The position numbers and the translations under genes are program-made. Of a stretch of DNA of 12,682 bases, positions 1 through 7,557 are shown in pieces. The notes under the pieces were generated by a model, which saw only the letters and a list, made by a program, of their open reading frames with translations, was not told the origin of the DNA and ran no database searches. Within the stretch, counting starts at the first letter, position 1; every line of letters begins with the position of its first letter. This DNA comes from Candidatus Bathyarchaeota archaeon (GTDB lineage: Archaea; Thermoproteota; Bathyarchaeia; TCS64): assembly GCA_013619005.1 (NCBI GenBank), contig JABXKY010000230.1:1-12682 (forward strand), read 5' to 3'.

Positions 1-608
1 GGACCCTTGAGCATTTTCTTGACTGGTGCATCGAGCTTGGTGTTAACGCCGTTACCATCTACAGCTTCAGCACGGAGAACTTCAACAGGGACCCAAGGGA
101 GCTGGACGAGCTGTTCAAGGTCTTCAGCAACAACCTCGAGAAGCTGCTCAATACTCCAAGGATCCACATTAAAGGTGTCAGGGTTAAGGCGATAGGCAGG
201 GTTGAGACGCTGCCTGAGCACATCCAGGAACTCATCAAGAAGGTCGAGGACGCCACTGCCAGTTACGACTCGTTTTACCTGAACATCGCCATCGCTTATG
301 GTGGAAGGGCCGAGATCATCGACGCGACCAGGCTCATCGCAAGCAAGGTCCAGGATGGCGTGATAAACCCCGAGGATATAGACGAGAACGTTCTTGAGGC
401 ACATCTATACACGGCTCATCTTCCAAACCCTGATCCCGATGTAATAATCCGTACGTCGGGCGAGGCACGACTCAGCAACTTCTTGGTGTGGCAGTCCGCT
501 TATAGCGAGCTGTTCCTTGTGGACGTTTACTGGCCCAGCTTCAGGAAGATCGATCTCATGAGGGCCATCAGGGGCTACCAGATGCGCCAGAGGCGATTCG
601 GGAAGTAA
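1..608 (+). CDS. uppS: cis-prenyltransferase (polyprenyl diphosphate synthase), 5' truncated
   Basis: Condenses isopentenyl diphosphate units in cis onto an allylic diphosphate to make the long polyprenyl lipid carrier used for glycan transfer at the archaeal membrane. The reading frame is open from base 3 to the TAA at 606-608, giving about 201 residues; the first 50-60 residues, including the conserved Asp-Gly-Asn-Arg catalytic loop, lie outside the window. Visible family signatures are YSFSTENFNR near the start, NIAIAYGGRAEI in the middle, and the C-terminal block DVIIRTSGEARLSNFLVWQ followed by SELFLVDVYWPSF and RGYQMRQRRFG. The RTSGE motif and the Tyr-Trp-Pro segment are diagnostic of the family. 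Archaeal members usually prefer geranylgeranyl diphosphate as primer, but the preference cannot be read here. It runs in the same direction as smc but is separated by 237 bases, so it is probably a separate unit. Confidence 0.95.
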   Translation, partial: TLEHFLDWCIELGVNAVTIYSFSTENFNRDPRELDELFKVFSNNLEKLLNTPRIHIKGVRVKAIGRVETLPEHIQELIKKVEDATASYDSFYLNIAIAYGGRAEIIDATRLIASKVQDGVINPEDIDENVLEAHLYTAHLPNPDPDVIIRTSGEARLSNFLVWQSAYSELFLVDVYWPSFRKIDLMRAIRGYQMRQRRFGK

Positions 609-641
609 TAGGGAAGACTTTTATGAGTTTTCTGGGTTGTA

Positions 642-664
642 TTATTCTCACTGGTTGAGAGTAA
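642..664 (+). repeat. Hairpin-forming inverted repeat downstream of uppS
   Basis: TTATTCTCA (642-650) can pair with TGAGAGTAA (656-664) as a 9-bp stem with one G-T pair, closing a 5-base loop. It begins 33 bases after the uppS stop. A GC-rich stretch follows rather than a T-run, so it is not an obvious terminator; it could be an mRNA 3' structure or part of a leader. Confidence 0.4.
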
Positions 665-699
665 CTGGGGCCGGAAGCCATGGACGACCATAATCCCGC

Positions 700-717
700 A
701 GTAATACCTAGTAATAC
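700..717 (+). repeat. Direct repeat AGTAATAC x2, 10-bp period
   Basis: AGTAATAC occurs at 700-707 and again at 710-717, exactly one helical turn apart, in the gap before smc. Same-face repeats of this kind are typical of paired protein-binding half sites, but the unit is short and chance is possible. Confidence 0.3.
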
Positions 718-757
718 ATACGGTGTTCACGGATTATCGAACAATGGTCTCTAAATG

Positions 758-764
758 TTATATC
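758..764 (+). promoter_or_regulatory. Candidate TATA box for the smc operon
   Basis: The sequence TTATATC lies 82-88 bases before the smc ATG. Transcription would begin around 785-790, giving a leader of roughly 55-60 nt that contains the purine-rich GGGGGAG at 832-838, a good Shine-Dalgarno site ahead of the ATG at 846. A second AT-rich candidate, CATATA at 805-810, would place the start almost on the Shine-Dalgarno site and is less likely. Confidence 0.4.
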
Positions 765-767
765 AAA

Positions 768-779
768 CATGTTAACATG
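768..779. promoter_or_regulatory. Perfect 12-bp palindrome, candidate operator before smc
   Basis: CATGTTAACATG is identical on both strands. It sits just downstream of the candidate TATA box at 758-764 and upstream of the expected transcription start, where a bound dimer would block transcription. The position is what suggests an operator; the binding protein is unknown. Confidence 0.35.
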
Positions 780-845
780 GGCCGCGGACCCGGTTAGAGT
801 TGACCATATAGGGTAAAGGGAAGGTGCACTTGGGGGAGATGCTAA

Positions 846-3800
846 ATGGTACACATTAGTAGAATGCATATTCGAAACTTCAAATCCTTCGGGGGTGAGC
901 CAATCAAGCTCAACTTCCAGCCAGGTTTTAATATCATCACAGGACCGAACGGCAGCGGGAAAAGCAACATTCTTGACGCCGTCCAGTTTGTGCTGGGTGA
1001 ACTCGGTAGCAAGCGCATGAGGGCCCCCGACCTCGGTGGATTGATCTACGACGGAGCAGGCGAAGAGCTCGCGGGCAGGGCGCAGGTAGCTCACGTGAGT
1101 CTCTACTTCGACAACTCCGATAGAGGGCTCGCCGTTGACAGGAAAACAGTCATCATAGGTAGGAAGATGGACAGGGATGGCAAGAGCACATACCTGCTTA
1201 ATGGAAAACGCACCAGCAGGCGTCAACTTGTCGTGCTCCTCGAGATGGCTGGTATCTCCGCGGGCGGCTATAATATTGTATTACAGGGTACAGCGACAAG
1301 GCTCAGTGACCTCACGCCCCGCGAGAGGATGGACGCCCTAGAGGACCTCGTTGGGATCAGGGAGTACGACATCAAGAAGAACGAGGCAAGGACACAGCTC
1401 AACGAGGCGGAGAGAAAGATAGAGGTAGCCTCGGCCAGGATCGAGGAGATAAAGAAACAGGTCAACGAGCTGGAAAAGCAGAGGAACATGGCGTTATTAT
1501 TCAACCTCCTGGACGAGGAGGAGAGCAGGCTCGCCGCCCAGAGGCTCAGCACGCAGATCAACGACCTCGAGGCGAAGCTAAATGATCTTGATGACCAGAT
1601 CCTTGAGAGGCAGGTCGAGGGAAAAGGCCTGGAGGAAGAGCGCCAGAAGTTCATAGAGGAGAGGCGCGAGGCACAGGGGAGGATGGACGAGTTCAACAAA
1701 GAGGCGACCGAGAGGGGAAACACCAGGCTGCCTCTTCTGAAATCAGAGCTCGTCGGGAAGAACACGTTAAAGGATTCCCTCCAAGCCCGCATAAGGGAGA
1801 TCCAGCAAAGGAAGCTCAACCTAGACAGGCTGAAGCTTGACAAGGAAGCGGAGATAGAGAAATCGAAAGGCGAGATCGGCTCGCGGAACGAGAGACTCCA
1901 ATCAATAACTGGAAAGGAGTCGGAGTTCGTTTTTGACCTTGAGGAAAAGGAGATGGAGCTCGTAAGTGTAAACGAGAACATCATGGCGGCCCGCGAGGCA
2001 GTGGAGTTAAACCAGAGACGTCTGGAAGACCTCACCGAGTCACTTTTGCCTCTCCAAGAGGTTCTCACCGGCATTGAAACTGGTATCCATAAGCGCAGCT
2101 TCGGCGTCGAGTCAGCGGACGAGAAGATCACAGGGTATAAGGAAAGAGAGAAGGCTTTCCATGAACGCAGAAAAAGTCTTGAAGATTCAATAACAAAGTA
2201 CGAGGACTTCAAGACCGATGAGGCAACCAAGCTCGATGACATGATCCAGACAGTCGAGGGTCAGGTCTCAAGGCAGAGAGAGATCAGGAGCACCATCGAG
2301 GGCGCAAATCAACTGGCCAAGGACGCCGAGACCACAATCACGGAGTTGTCCGCGAAAAGAGACCTCTGGAAAAACATCGTCACCGAGGAGAAGGCCCTTG
2401 AACGAATCAAGGAAATAGGTGACGCCGGCGCAATGGAGGGCTATCACGGTCCCCTCAGAGCCTTCATTCGGATCGATCTTCAGAACCAGCGAGGCGTCGA
2501 AAACAGCAGCAATGGCTGGATTAACGCCGTGGTGGTAGACGATTACGAGACAGCCAAGGAGCACGTCGAGAGGCTTAAGAAGACCAGGGTGGGCATGACC
2601 CGTTTCATCCCGCTTGATCAACTCAAGGCCCCGAGGAAGATGCCCGAGCTCAAGGTTAAAGGCGTGGTTGGAGCCATCCCGGACATCATCAGGTACGACG
2701 AGATGTACGCCGGTGCCGTACACCTACTCTGGGGAGACACCTATCTAGTGGAGAACCACACAGCGGCAGAATTAGTCAATGCCCAAGGCTACAGGGCGGT
2801 AACAAAGTCAGGAGATGTCTTTGAGGCTGCAGGCGGAATCATAGGCGGCTACTACAGGCGCCCCCCAGATTTCACAAAGCTCATCCCCACCGAGGAATCA
2901 ATATCCAACCTATCCGTCACCATCAAGGATCTTCGAGGGAAGCTCAACAACAGGATGAAGGAGCTGAGGACCAGCGGCTTCGACCTCCGAAAGTTCACCG
3001 ATTACATGGAGGACAGCCAGGAGCGGGTCCGCCGAATCGAGGCTGACATGGAGTCCACAAACGAGAGCATCGTCAGGCTCGACAGAAACCTCAAGACCCT
3101 TCTTGAGAGCGTCGAGAAAGTAAAAAATGACAAGGACAACGAGGAGCGCATCGGCATCATCCTTGGGGAACGCAAGAAAAAGACGCTTGAACAGATCGAG
3201 CAGACCAAATCTGAGATCAATAGACTAAAGGAGATTCGGCTCAGCGATATCGCGGGACTTGAGATTGAACGGGATACCCTGAACCAGGAGATCAACCACC
3301 TCGACAAAGATATCAGTGAATTATCCAATGACAGGACGATCCAGACGGGCTTCGTGGACAGAATCCTAAGCCTTCAGATATCCGAGGCCGAGGAGGCCAT
3401 AATCTCGGCGAGGCAGGAGCAAACTGAGCTGGATGAGGAGAACGCGTCAATCGTTGAGCAACTTGATGAGATCGGGAAGGACGTCGTTGAGCTGGATCTG
3501 CGCCTCAGTGATGTCATCTCCAAAGTCGAGGCTACCAGTAAGGTATTCGAGCAGCACCAGAGGTCACTGAGACAGTACGATCAGAGGCTGGACCAGTTAT
3601 CCCGACGCAGCAGCGACCTTGACCGGAGAACCGGCTCACTCACCCTGGACAAGGAACGCATCAGGCTTCAGGTCGAGCAGCGACTTGGCGAGCTGGCCCG
3701 GCTGGGCTTCAGCGACAAGATCCAGGTTGAAAACATATTGCTTGAACAGGTGGAGCGTAGGCTCCAGAGCATCAAGAGTGAGAAGCGGGGCCTGGGGGCC

Positions 3801-4397
3801 ATCAACCAGCTGGCCATCGATCACTACCCCATAACTATGCGGGAGTACAAACAGAGGAGCACCCGCATCAACGGTATGGAGGAGGAGAAGCAGAGCATCC
3901 TCGCATTCATCAATGAGATCGAGAAGGAGAAGCTGGAGCACTTCATGAGCGCATACAACATCATATGCGAAAACTTTAGCGCGATATTCAGCAAACTCAC
4001 AGGCGGAGGCGACGGACGCCTCGAGCTCCAGAAGCCCGAGGACCCGTTCACAGGAGGAGTAGACCTCTACGTCCAGTTCGCAGGCAAGCCCATGAGGCTC
4101 GCAAGCGGCGCGTCAGGAGGAGAGCGAAGCGTTGCAGCCATCGCGTACCTGCTGGCCATCCAGCGGTTCCTGAAGGCGCCCTTTTACCTCTTCGACGAGA
4201 TAGATGCCCACCTCGATGACTTGAACACCAGCAGGCTGGCCGAGGTTCTCAAGGAGAACGCCGCTGACAGCCAGTTCATGATGATCAGCCTCAAGGACGT
4301 CATGGTGCACAACGCCGACCGCATCTACGGCGTATTCGCCCAGCACGGCAAGAGCAAGGTCCTGGCACTACCCATGAAGGAGAAGATAGCAGCTTGA
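846..4397 (+). CDS. smc: Chromosome segregation/condensin ATPase SMC
   Basis: The 1183-residue length is standard for SMC. The protein dimerises through its hinge and, with ScpA and ScpB, forms a ring that organises and helps separate chromosomes. N-terminal head: Walker A GPNGSGKS at residues 33-40, and a Q-containing NIVLQG motif near 143. Two long Glu/Lys/Arg/Leu-rich coiled coils (about 170-520 and 690-1000) flank a globular hinge at about 530-680, marked by EGYHGP (531) and the glycine pairs at 663-664 and 667-668. C-terminal head: ABC signature within LASGASGGERS (1085-1095) and Walker B FYLFDEIDAHLD from 1113. The ATG at 846 follows a GGGGGAG Shine-Dalgarno site at 832-838. The final TGA overlaps the TTG start of scpA by 4 bases, so the two are probably translationally coupled. 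The signature carries Ala rather than the common Leu before SGGE. Complete, with no frameshift seen. Confidence 0.97.
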   Translation: MVHISRMHIRNFKSFGGEPIKLNFQPGFNIITGPNGSGKSNILDAVQFVLGELGSKRMRAPDLGGLIYDGAGEELAGRAQVAHVSLYFDNSDRGLAVDRKTVIIGRKMDRDGKSTYLLNGKRTSRRQLVVLLEMAGISAGGYNIVLQGTATRLSDLTPRERMDALEDLVGIREYDIKKNEARTQLNEAERKIEVASARIEEIKKQVNELEKQRNMALLFNLLDEEESRLAAQRLSTQINDLEAKLNDLDDQILERQVEGKGLEEERQKFIEERREAQGRMDEFNKEATERGNTRLPLLKSELVGKNTLKDSLQARIREIQQRKLNLDRLKLDKEAEIEKSKGEIGSRNERLQSITGKESEFVFDLEEKEMELVSVNENIMAAREAVELNQRRLEDLTESLLPLQEVLTGIETGIHKRSFGVESADEKITGYKEREKAFHERRKSLEDSITKYEDFKTDEATKLDDMIQTVEGQVSRQREIRSTIEGANQLAKDAETTITELSAKRDLWKNIVTEEKALERIKEIGDAGAMEGYHGPLRAFIRIDLQNQRGVENSSNGWINAVVVDDYETAKEHVERLKKTRVGMTRFIPLDQLKAPRKMPELKVKGVVGAIPDIIRYDEMYAGAVHLLWGDTYLVENHTAAELVNAQGYRAVTKSGDVFEAAGGIIGGYYRRPPDFTKLIPTEESISNLSVTIKDLRGKLNNRMKELRTSGFDLRKFTDYMEDSQERVRRIEADMESTNESIVRLDRNLKTLLESVEKVKNDKDNEERIGIILGERKKKTLEQIEQTKSEINRLKEIRLSDIAGLEIERDTLNQEINHLDKDISELSNDRTIQTGFVDRILSLQISEAEEAIISARQEQTELDEENASIVEQLDEIGKDVVELDLRLSDVISKVEATSKVFEQHQRSLRQYDQRLDQLSRRSSDLDRRTGSLTLDKERIRLQVEQRLGELARLGFSDKIQVENILLEQVERRLQSIKSEKRGLGAINQLAIDHYPITMREYKQRSTRINGMEEEKQSILAFINEIEKEKLEHFMSAYNIICENFSAIFSKLTGGGDGRLELQKPEDPFTGGVDLYVQFAGKPMRLASGASGGERSVAAIAYLLAIQRFLKAPFYLFDEIDAHLDDLNTSRLAEVLKENAADSQFMMISLKDVMVHNADRIYGVFAQHGKSKVLALPMKEKIAA

Positions 4398-5068
4398 GTA
4401 GGACTAAGCAGAAGCCCTACTACCTGAGGCAGCCATGGGATATACTGTTCAGGGAGAACAAACTTGAGAAGGTCTCCCCATGGAACGTGAACCTGGTCCT
4501 CCTACTCACCACCCTCCTCGAGGAGATGGACAAGGCAGGCATAGATTTCAGGCTCGCGGGAACCGCCATACAGAGCAGCGTCCACATATACATGAAGAAG
4601 GCCGAGCTTCTGCTCAAGATGGAGGACCTGCCCCAACCACATGAGGACAAGGACGATGTGTACCTTCCCCCCGCACTTCCCCTGCCTTTCAGATTCGAGC
4701 ACACAACCACCACAGTCAACGACCTCATTGAAGCCCTCGAGAAGACACTCATGGAGCGATCCACGACAAGGAGGCCCAACCTACCCATACTCCCACTGCC
4801 CATCCCTGATTTCTTGGATGCTGAGCAATACCTCCTTGAGATCGAGGGCAGGGCGGACAACCTGTTTGAGGAGATCCAGTGGAGGTTCGAGAGCAAGGGC
4901 GAGGTGAGGCTCACAGAGCTAGTCTATGGTCAGGACTGGCTTGAGGTAGTCCGCATTTTCATGATGCTCCTCTTCCTAGCCCAGAGGATGAAGATAGGGC
5001 TGGAGCAGAGCGAGGAGGAGTTCGACGTATTTATCACTTTGAAGGAGGAGAGCGAGCACCTTGACTGA
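4394..5068 (+). CDS. scpA: Segregation and condensation protein ScpA (kleisin)
   Basis: This 224-residue kleisin subunit bridges the SMC heads. The N-terminal part contains the family hallmark PWDILF (about residues 15-20) and a helical segment that would contact the SMC neck. The middle is Pro-rich and low in conservation, including LPILPLPIPDF near 135-145. The C-terminal 50 residues (RLTELVYG to the end) resemble the winged helix that binds the SMC cap. The start is TTG at 4394, whose last two bases are the first two of the smc TGA stop; no ATG lies near, and the PWDILF motif follows directly, so TTG is the natural start. Its own stop overlaps the scpB start by 8 bases. Sequence identity to bacterial ScpA looks low, so the call rests on PWDILF, length, C-terminal pattern and position between smc and scpB. 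Confidence 0.88.
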   Translation: MSRTKQKPYYLRQPWDILFRENKLEKVSPWNVNLVLLLTTLLEEMDKAGIDFRLAGTAIQSSVHIYMKKAELLLKMEDLPQPHEDKDDVYLPPALPLPFRFEHTTTTVNDLIEALEKTLMERSTTRRPNLPILPLPIPDFLDAEQYLLEIEGRADNLFEEIQWRFESKGEVRLTELVYGQDWLEVVRIFMMLLFLAQRMKIGLEQSEEEFDVFITLKEESEHLD

Positions 5069-5759
5069 GCTTGCCCCCCTTATGTCCAGACGTGTCAAGG
5101 GCCTTGAGGCGGCCCTGTACTCGGCTGGACGCCCACTGGCGGTGGAGGAGATTCTCCCCGTTCTGGGCACAAAATCTGACAGGGTTGCCGCCAAGGTCGT
5201 CCATGTCCTCCACCACAAGTACAGGCTCAGGGACTGCGCACTTGAGGTGGTTATCCTTGAAGACGGCAGGGTTGAGATGAAACTCAAGCCGTCATACGAG
5301 GAGATGGTGCAGCAGTTCAACAAGAAGCCCCTGCTGAAACTGGGGCCATTGAAGACCCTGAGCTACATCGCTTTCCATCAGCCAGTGCTTCAGAAGCTGG
5401 TCGTCGAGGCCCGTGGCAGCCACATCTACGGCCACCTGAGGCAGATGGAGTCAATGGGGTTGATCAACCGGGAGCGAACCGCGGACCGGAGCTACATGAT
5501 CACCACGACCTCGTTCTATGGGGACTATTTCGGTTTCAGTCATCATCCGGAGAGGAGCAAGATACAGCTAAAGCAGATATTCAGAGAACTTAAGATTACC
5601 AAGTTGGAGAACGGGGACATCGAGAACCTGTTCGGCGGTAGGATCGATGGTCTTGATGATCTGGACGAGTTAGACGAGGGATTTCTAGCAGACCCTGGGA
5701 ATCGGCTCACCAATGGGCTTTCTCAGTATCCTCGTTCCTCCGACAACGGTTCTAAGTAG
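5061..5759 (+). CDS. scpB: Segregation and condensation protein ScpB
   Basis: This 232-residue protein forms the ScpB dimer that binds the ScpA kleisin in the SMC complex. Two winged-helix domains are visible. The first begins RRVKGLEAALYSAGRPLAVE (residues 10-29), the standard ScpB opening. The second includes LKTLSYIAFHQPV (about 94-106), a helix with RGSHIYGHLRQMESMGLI, and TTTSFYGDYFGF near 150-161. The TTG start at 5061 overlaps the scpA stop by 8 bases and follows GGAGGAG at 5044-5050; a downstream ATG at 5082 is possible but would trim the sequence before the conserved block only slightly. After the conserved core comes an acidic Asp/Leu-rich stretch (about 194-206), then a tail whose last 25 codons, including the stop, lie opposite the end of hypE. 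That tail is unlikely to be functionally constrained as ScpB sequence. Confidence 0.9.
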   Translation: MTELAPLMSRRVKGLEAALYSAGRPLAVEEILPVLGTKSDRVAAKVVHVLHHKYRLRDCALEVVILEDGRVEMKLKPSYEEMVQQFNKKPLLKLGPLKTLSYIAFHQPVLQKLVVEARGSHIYGHLRQMESMGLINRERTADRSYMITTTSFYGDYFGFSHHPERSKIQLKQIFRELKITKLENGDIENLFGGRIDGLDDLDELDEGFLADPGNRLTNGLSQYPRSSDNGSK

Positions 5760-6707
5760 AACCATACCCTTCCGGTCCTCCCGGACCTCTCCTATTATCT
5801 CAGCTGCTTTTCCGTATTTTGTCGCCTTTACTGCTGCGAGAATCTCCTCTGCTTTCCCGGGTTCAACGATCATGATGGCCACGCCCTCGCATGTGACTTC
5901 CAGTGGGTCGAGTCCCAGCATGTCCGATGCGGCCCTGACGCTAGTCTTCACGGGTATCCTGTCCGAGTCCAACCAGATGCTCACTCCTGACTTCTCTGCG
6001 ACCTCGTTAAGCGCCATAGCGAGTCCGCCCCTTGTGCAGTCCTTCATGGTCAACACCTCGCCGGCGTCCATCCCCGCCTTGACTGTCTCATAGATCGGTG
6101 CACAATCGGAGACCAGCTCAGTCTGGAAACTGAGTCCCTCCCTCTTTGACATCAGCGAGATTCCGTGGTCCCCTACCGTTCCAGTGACTATTACCTTGTC
6201 TCCCGGTCTTGCCTGGCTGTCAAGAACCCTCTTTCCCCTGAGCACTCCAACGCCCGTTGTGCTAATCACCATGCCGTCCAGGCTTCCCTTGGGCATCACC
6301 TTGAAGTCCCCCGCTATGATGGCGACCCCCGCCTCCTTTGCGGCCTCGTTCATAGATTTGACGATCCTCTTGAGGTCATCCATTGGGTACCCCTCCTCTA
6401 CTATGATGCTGTCCAGTATGGCCACAGGCTCCGCGCCCATTACCGCTGTATCGTTCACCGCTCCACAAACAGCTAGCTTGCCCAGGTCACCGCCCGGGAA
6501 GAATATGGGGTCAACGGTGTGGCCGTCAATGGAGAGGATGACCTCGTACTCACCTATTCGAATGGACGCCCCGTCATCAAGCGCGTCAAGCGCGATGCCG
6601 TCCTTCGCCTGCCGCCTCTCAAACAGCTTAAGGAATAACTCGTGAATCAGTGTGTCCTCGGTGGAGCCACCTGCCCCGTGGCTGAGCTTGACGACTTCAT
6701 CGGTCAT
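5685..6707 (-). CDS. hypE: Hydrogenase maturation protein HypE
   Basis: HypE dehydrates the carbamoyl group that HypF places on its C-terminal cysteine, giving the thiocyanate donor for the CN ligands of the [NiFe] hydrogenase Fe centre. The 340-residue protein has the AIR-synthase/PurM fold: HGAGG at residues 10-14, then FPGGDLGKLAVCGAVNDTAV, the ATP-site signature, and a C-terminal end PRVC with Cys340 last. The terminal Pro-Arg-X-Cys separates HypE from relatives SelD, ThiL and PurM. I chose the ATG at 6707 because MTDEVVKLSHGAGG is the expected beginning; the frame stays open to a GTG at 6806, but that extension overlaps the end of the upstream gene. The last 75 bases overlap scpB on the other strand. 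No other hyp gene is present in the window, so HypF, HypC and HypD must be encoded elsewhere. Confidence 0.93.
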   Translation of the reverse strand: MTDEVVKLSHGAGGSTEDTLIHELFLKLFERRQAKDGIALDALDDGASIRIGEYEVILSIDGHTVDPIFFPGGDLGKLAVCGAVNDTAVMGAEPVAILDSIIVEEGYPMDDLKRIVKSMNEAAKEAGVAIIAGDFKVMPKGSLDGMVISTTGVGVLRGKRVLDSQARPGDKVIVTGTVGDHGISLMSKREGLSFQTELVSDCAPIYETVKAGMDAGEVLTMKDCTRGGLAMALNEVAEKSGVSIWLDSDRIPVKTSVRAASDMLGLDPLEVTCEGVAIMIVEPGKAEEILAAVKATKYGKAAEIIGEVREDRKGMVLLRTVVGGTRILRKPIGEPIPRVC

Positions 6708-6740
6708 GGCGTTTCTAAGGTACAGCCTATTGTCATGTAT

Positions 6741-6748
6741 GATATATG
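6741..6748 (-). promoter_or_regulatory. Candidate TATA box for hypE
   Basis: On the minus strand this reads CATATATC, 34-41 bases before the hypE ATG, giving a predicted short leader of about 12 nt. A T-rich run on the same strand at 6757-6764, just after the upstream gene's stop, could end the previous transcript. hypE may therefore be transcribed on its own. Confidence 0.4.
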
Positions 6749-6768
6749 TTGCTGAGAAAAAGTAGGTT

Positions 6769-7557
6769 TTAGCCCCATCTTGTCCCGATGTACTCGGTGG
6801 CCTCACTGATCTTGAAGGGCCTGGAGTTGTTTCCGGTCCTCACATAGAACTCCTGCTTACCCTTGTTTGTCTGGTATGAGGGCTTCATCGAGGCCGAGAC
6901 GTTGACCTGGAACAGGTCATTCCCGAGAACATTATGGAACACGACTTCGACGTATTGTAGATAATAGTTTCCGATAGAGTTGGACACCATGCTCATTAGG
7001 AGGTTCTGGAATCCATCCCTGTTATGGCTCTTGATGATGGTATAATCTTCGTCGATTCCCATGACTTGGTTATCATCCGAGAGACCTATCAGGAGGGTGC
7101 CTCCCTCCGCGTTCATGAACGCGCAGATGGTCTTCAGAACCACCATCTCAAGTGCCTGATTCCTCTGTTTAGTATCTCTATCGTAGCGAAGGCTTGACTT
7201 GAACTCCAGGTGCGCCCCCTCCTCTTGGGTGATCAAGCTAAAGATATCCTCAACTACACCTCGGTCCCGTTTCCTCCTCATGTCTATGAGCTTGGTCATG
7301 AGATCGGGGTGCCTTTGAGCTATGTCCGTGTGGCTCACTATGCCCCTGAGCTCCTTGTCATCGAAGACCGCTAGCTTCTTGACGCGGTTCTCCCGCATAG
7401 TCCTGCAGACTTCAACAAGGGGGGTTGAAGGGTCACAGCTCACGATATCCGGGGTCATTATATCTCTCACGATGACCTTTTTCGGGTCTGTCCCACCGCC
7501 ACGATCCTCATCATGATGTCTCGTTCGGTGAGTATGCCACAGCCTCGTCATTCTCAC
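6769..7557 (-). CDS. CBS-domain / AlbA_2 (Schlafen-type) protein, C-terminal part of a frameshifted gene
   Basis: The intact-looking part has a CBS motif beginning DPKKVIVRDIMTPDIVSCDP, continuing through ENRVKKLAVFDDKELRGIVS, followed by an AlbA_2 domain recognised by GAHLEFKSSLRYD and ICAFMNAEGGTLLIGLSDD. CBS pairs usually sense adenosyl nucleotides; AlbA_2 domains are associated with nucleic-acid-linked regulation, so a ligand-responsive regulator is likely, though no target is known. The frame formally opens at a GTG at 7557, but the first 24 residues (His/Arg/Asp/Gly-rich, no homology pattern) are an out-of-frame reading of the first CBS domain. True in-frame coding begins around 7488 at DPKKV. 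The rest of CBS domain 1 is in two other frames at 7488-7675. The repaired gene would be about 303 residues. Same strand as hypE, stop 61 bases before it. Confidence 0.75.
   Translation of the reverse strand: MRMTRLWHTHRTRHHDEDRGGGTDPKKVIVRDIMTPDIVSCDPSTPLVEVCRTMRENRVKKLAVFDDKELRGIVSHTDIAQRHPDLMTKLIDMRRKRDRGVVEDIFSLITQEEGAHLEFKSSLRYDRDTKQRNQALEMVVLKTICAFMNAEGGTLLIGLSDDNQVMGIDEDYTIIKSHNRDGFQNLLMSMVSNSIGNYYLQYVEVVFHNVLGNDLFQVNVSASMKPSYQTNKGKQEFYVRTGNNSRPFKISEATEYIGTRWG

Noticed and set aside
360..608. Separate 82-codon gene starting at GTG 360
   Set aside because: It is the in-frame C-terminal part of uppS, whose frame is open from base 3.
680..754. 24-codon ORF MDDHNPAVIP... in the gap before smc
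   Set aside because: No ribosome site, no recognisable pattern, and it ends near the candidate smc promoter.
708..1226. Minus-strand 172-codon frame opposite the gap and smc start
   Set aside because: It overlaps the conserved SMC Walker A region on the other strand, and its composition shows no family pattern.
1268..2242. Long minus-strand frame (324 codons) inside smc
   Set aside because: Ser/Leu/Arg-rich mirror of the coiled-coil codons; a shadow caused by Glu/Lys/Arg codon bias.
7488..7540. Programmed ribosomal frameshifting in the CBS gene
   Set aside because: Two separate shifts would be needed within about 50 bases, with no slippery heptamer at either point; base loss explains it more simply.
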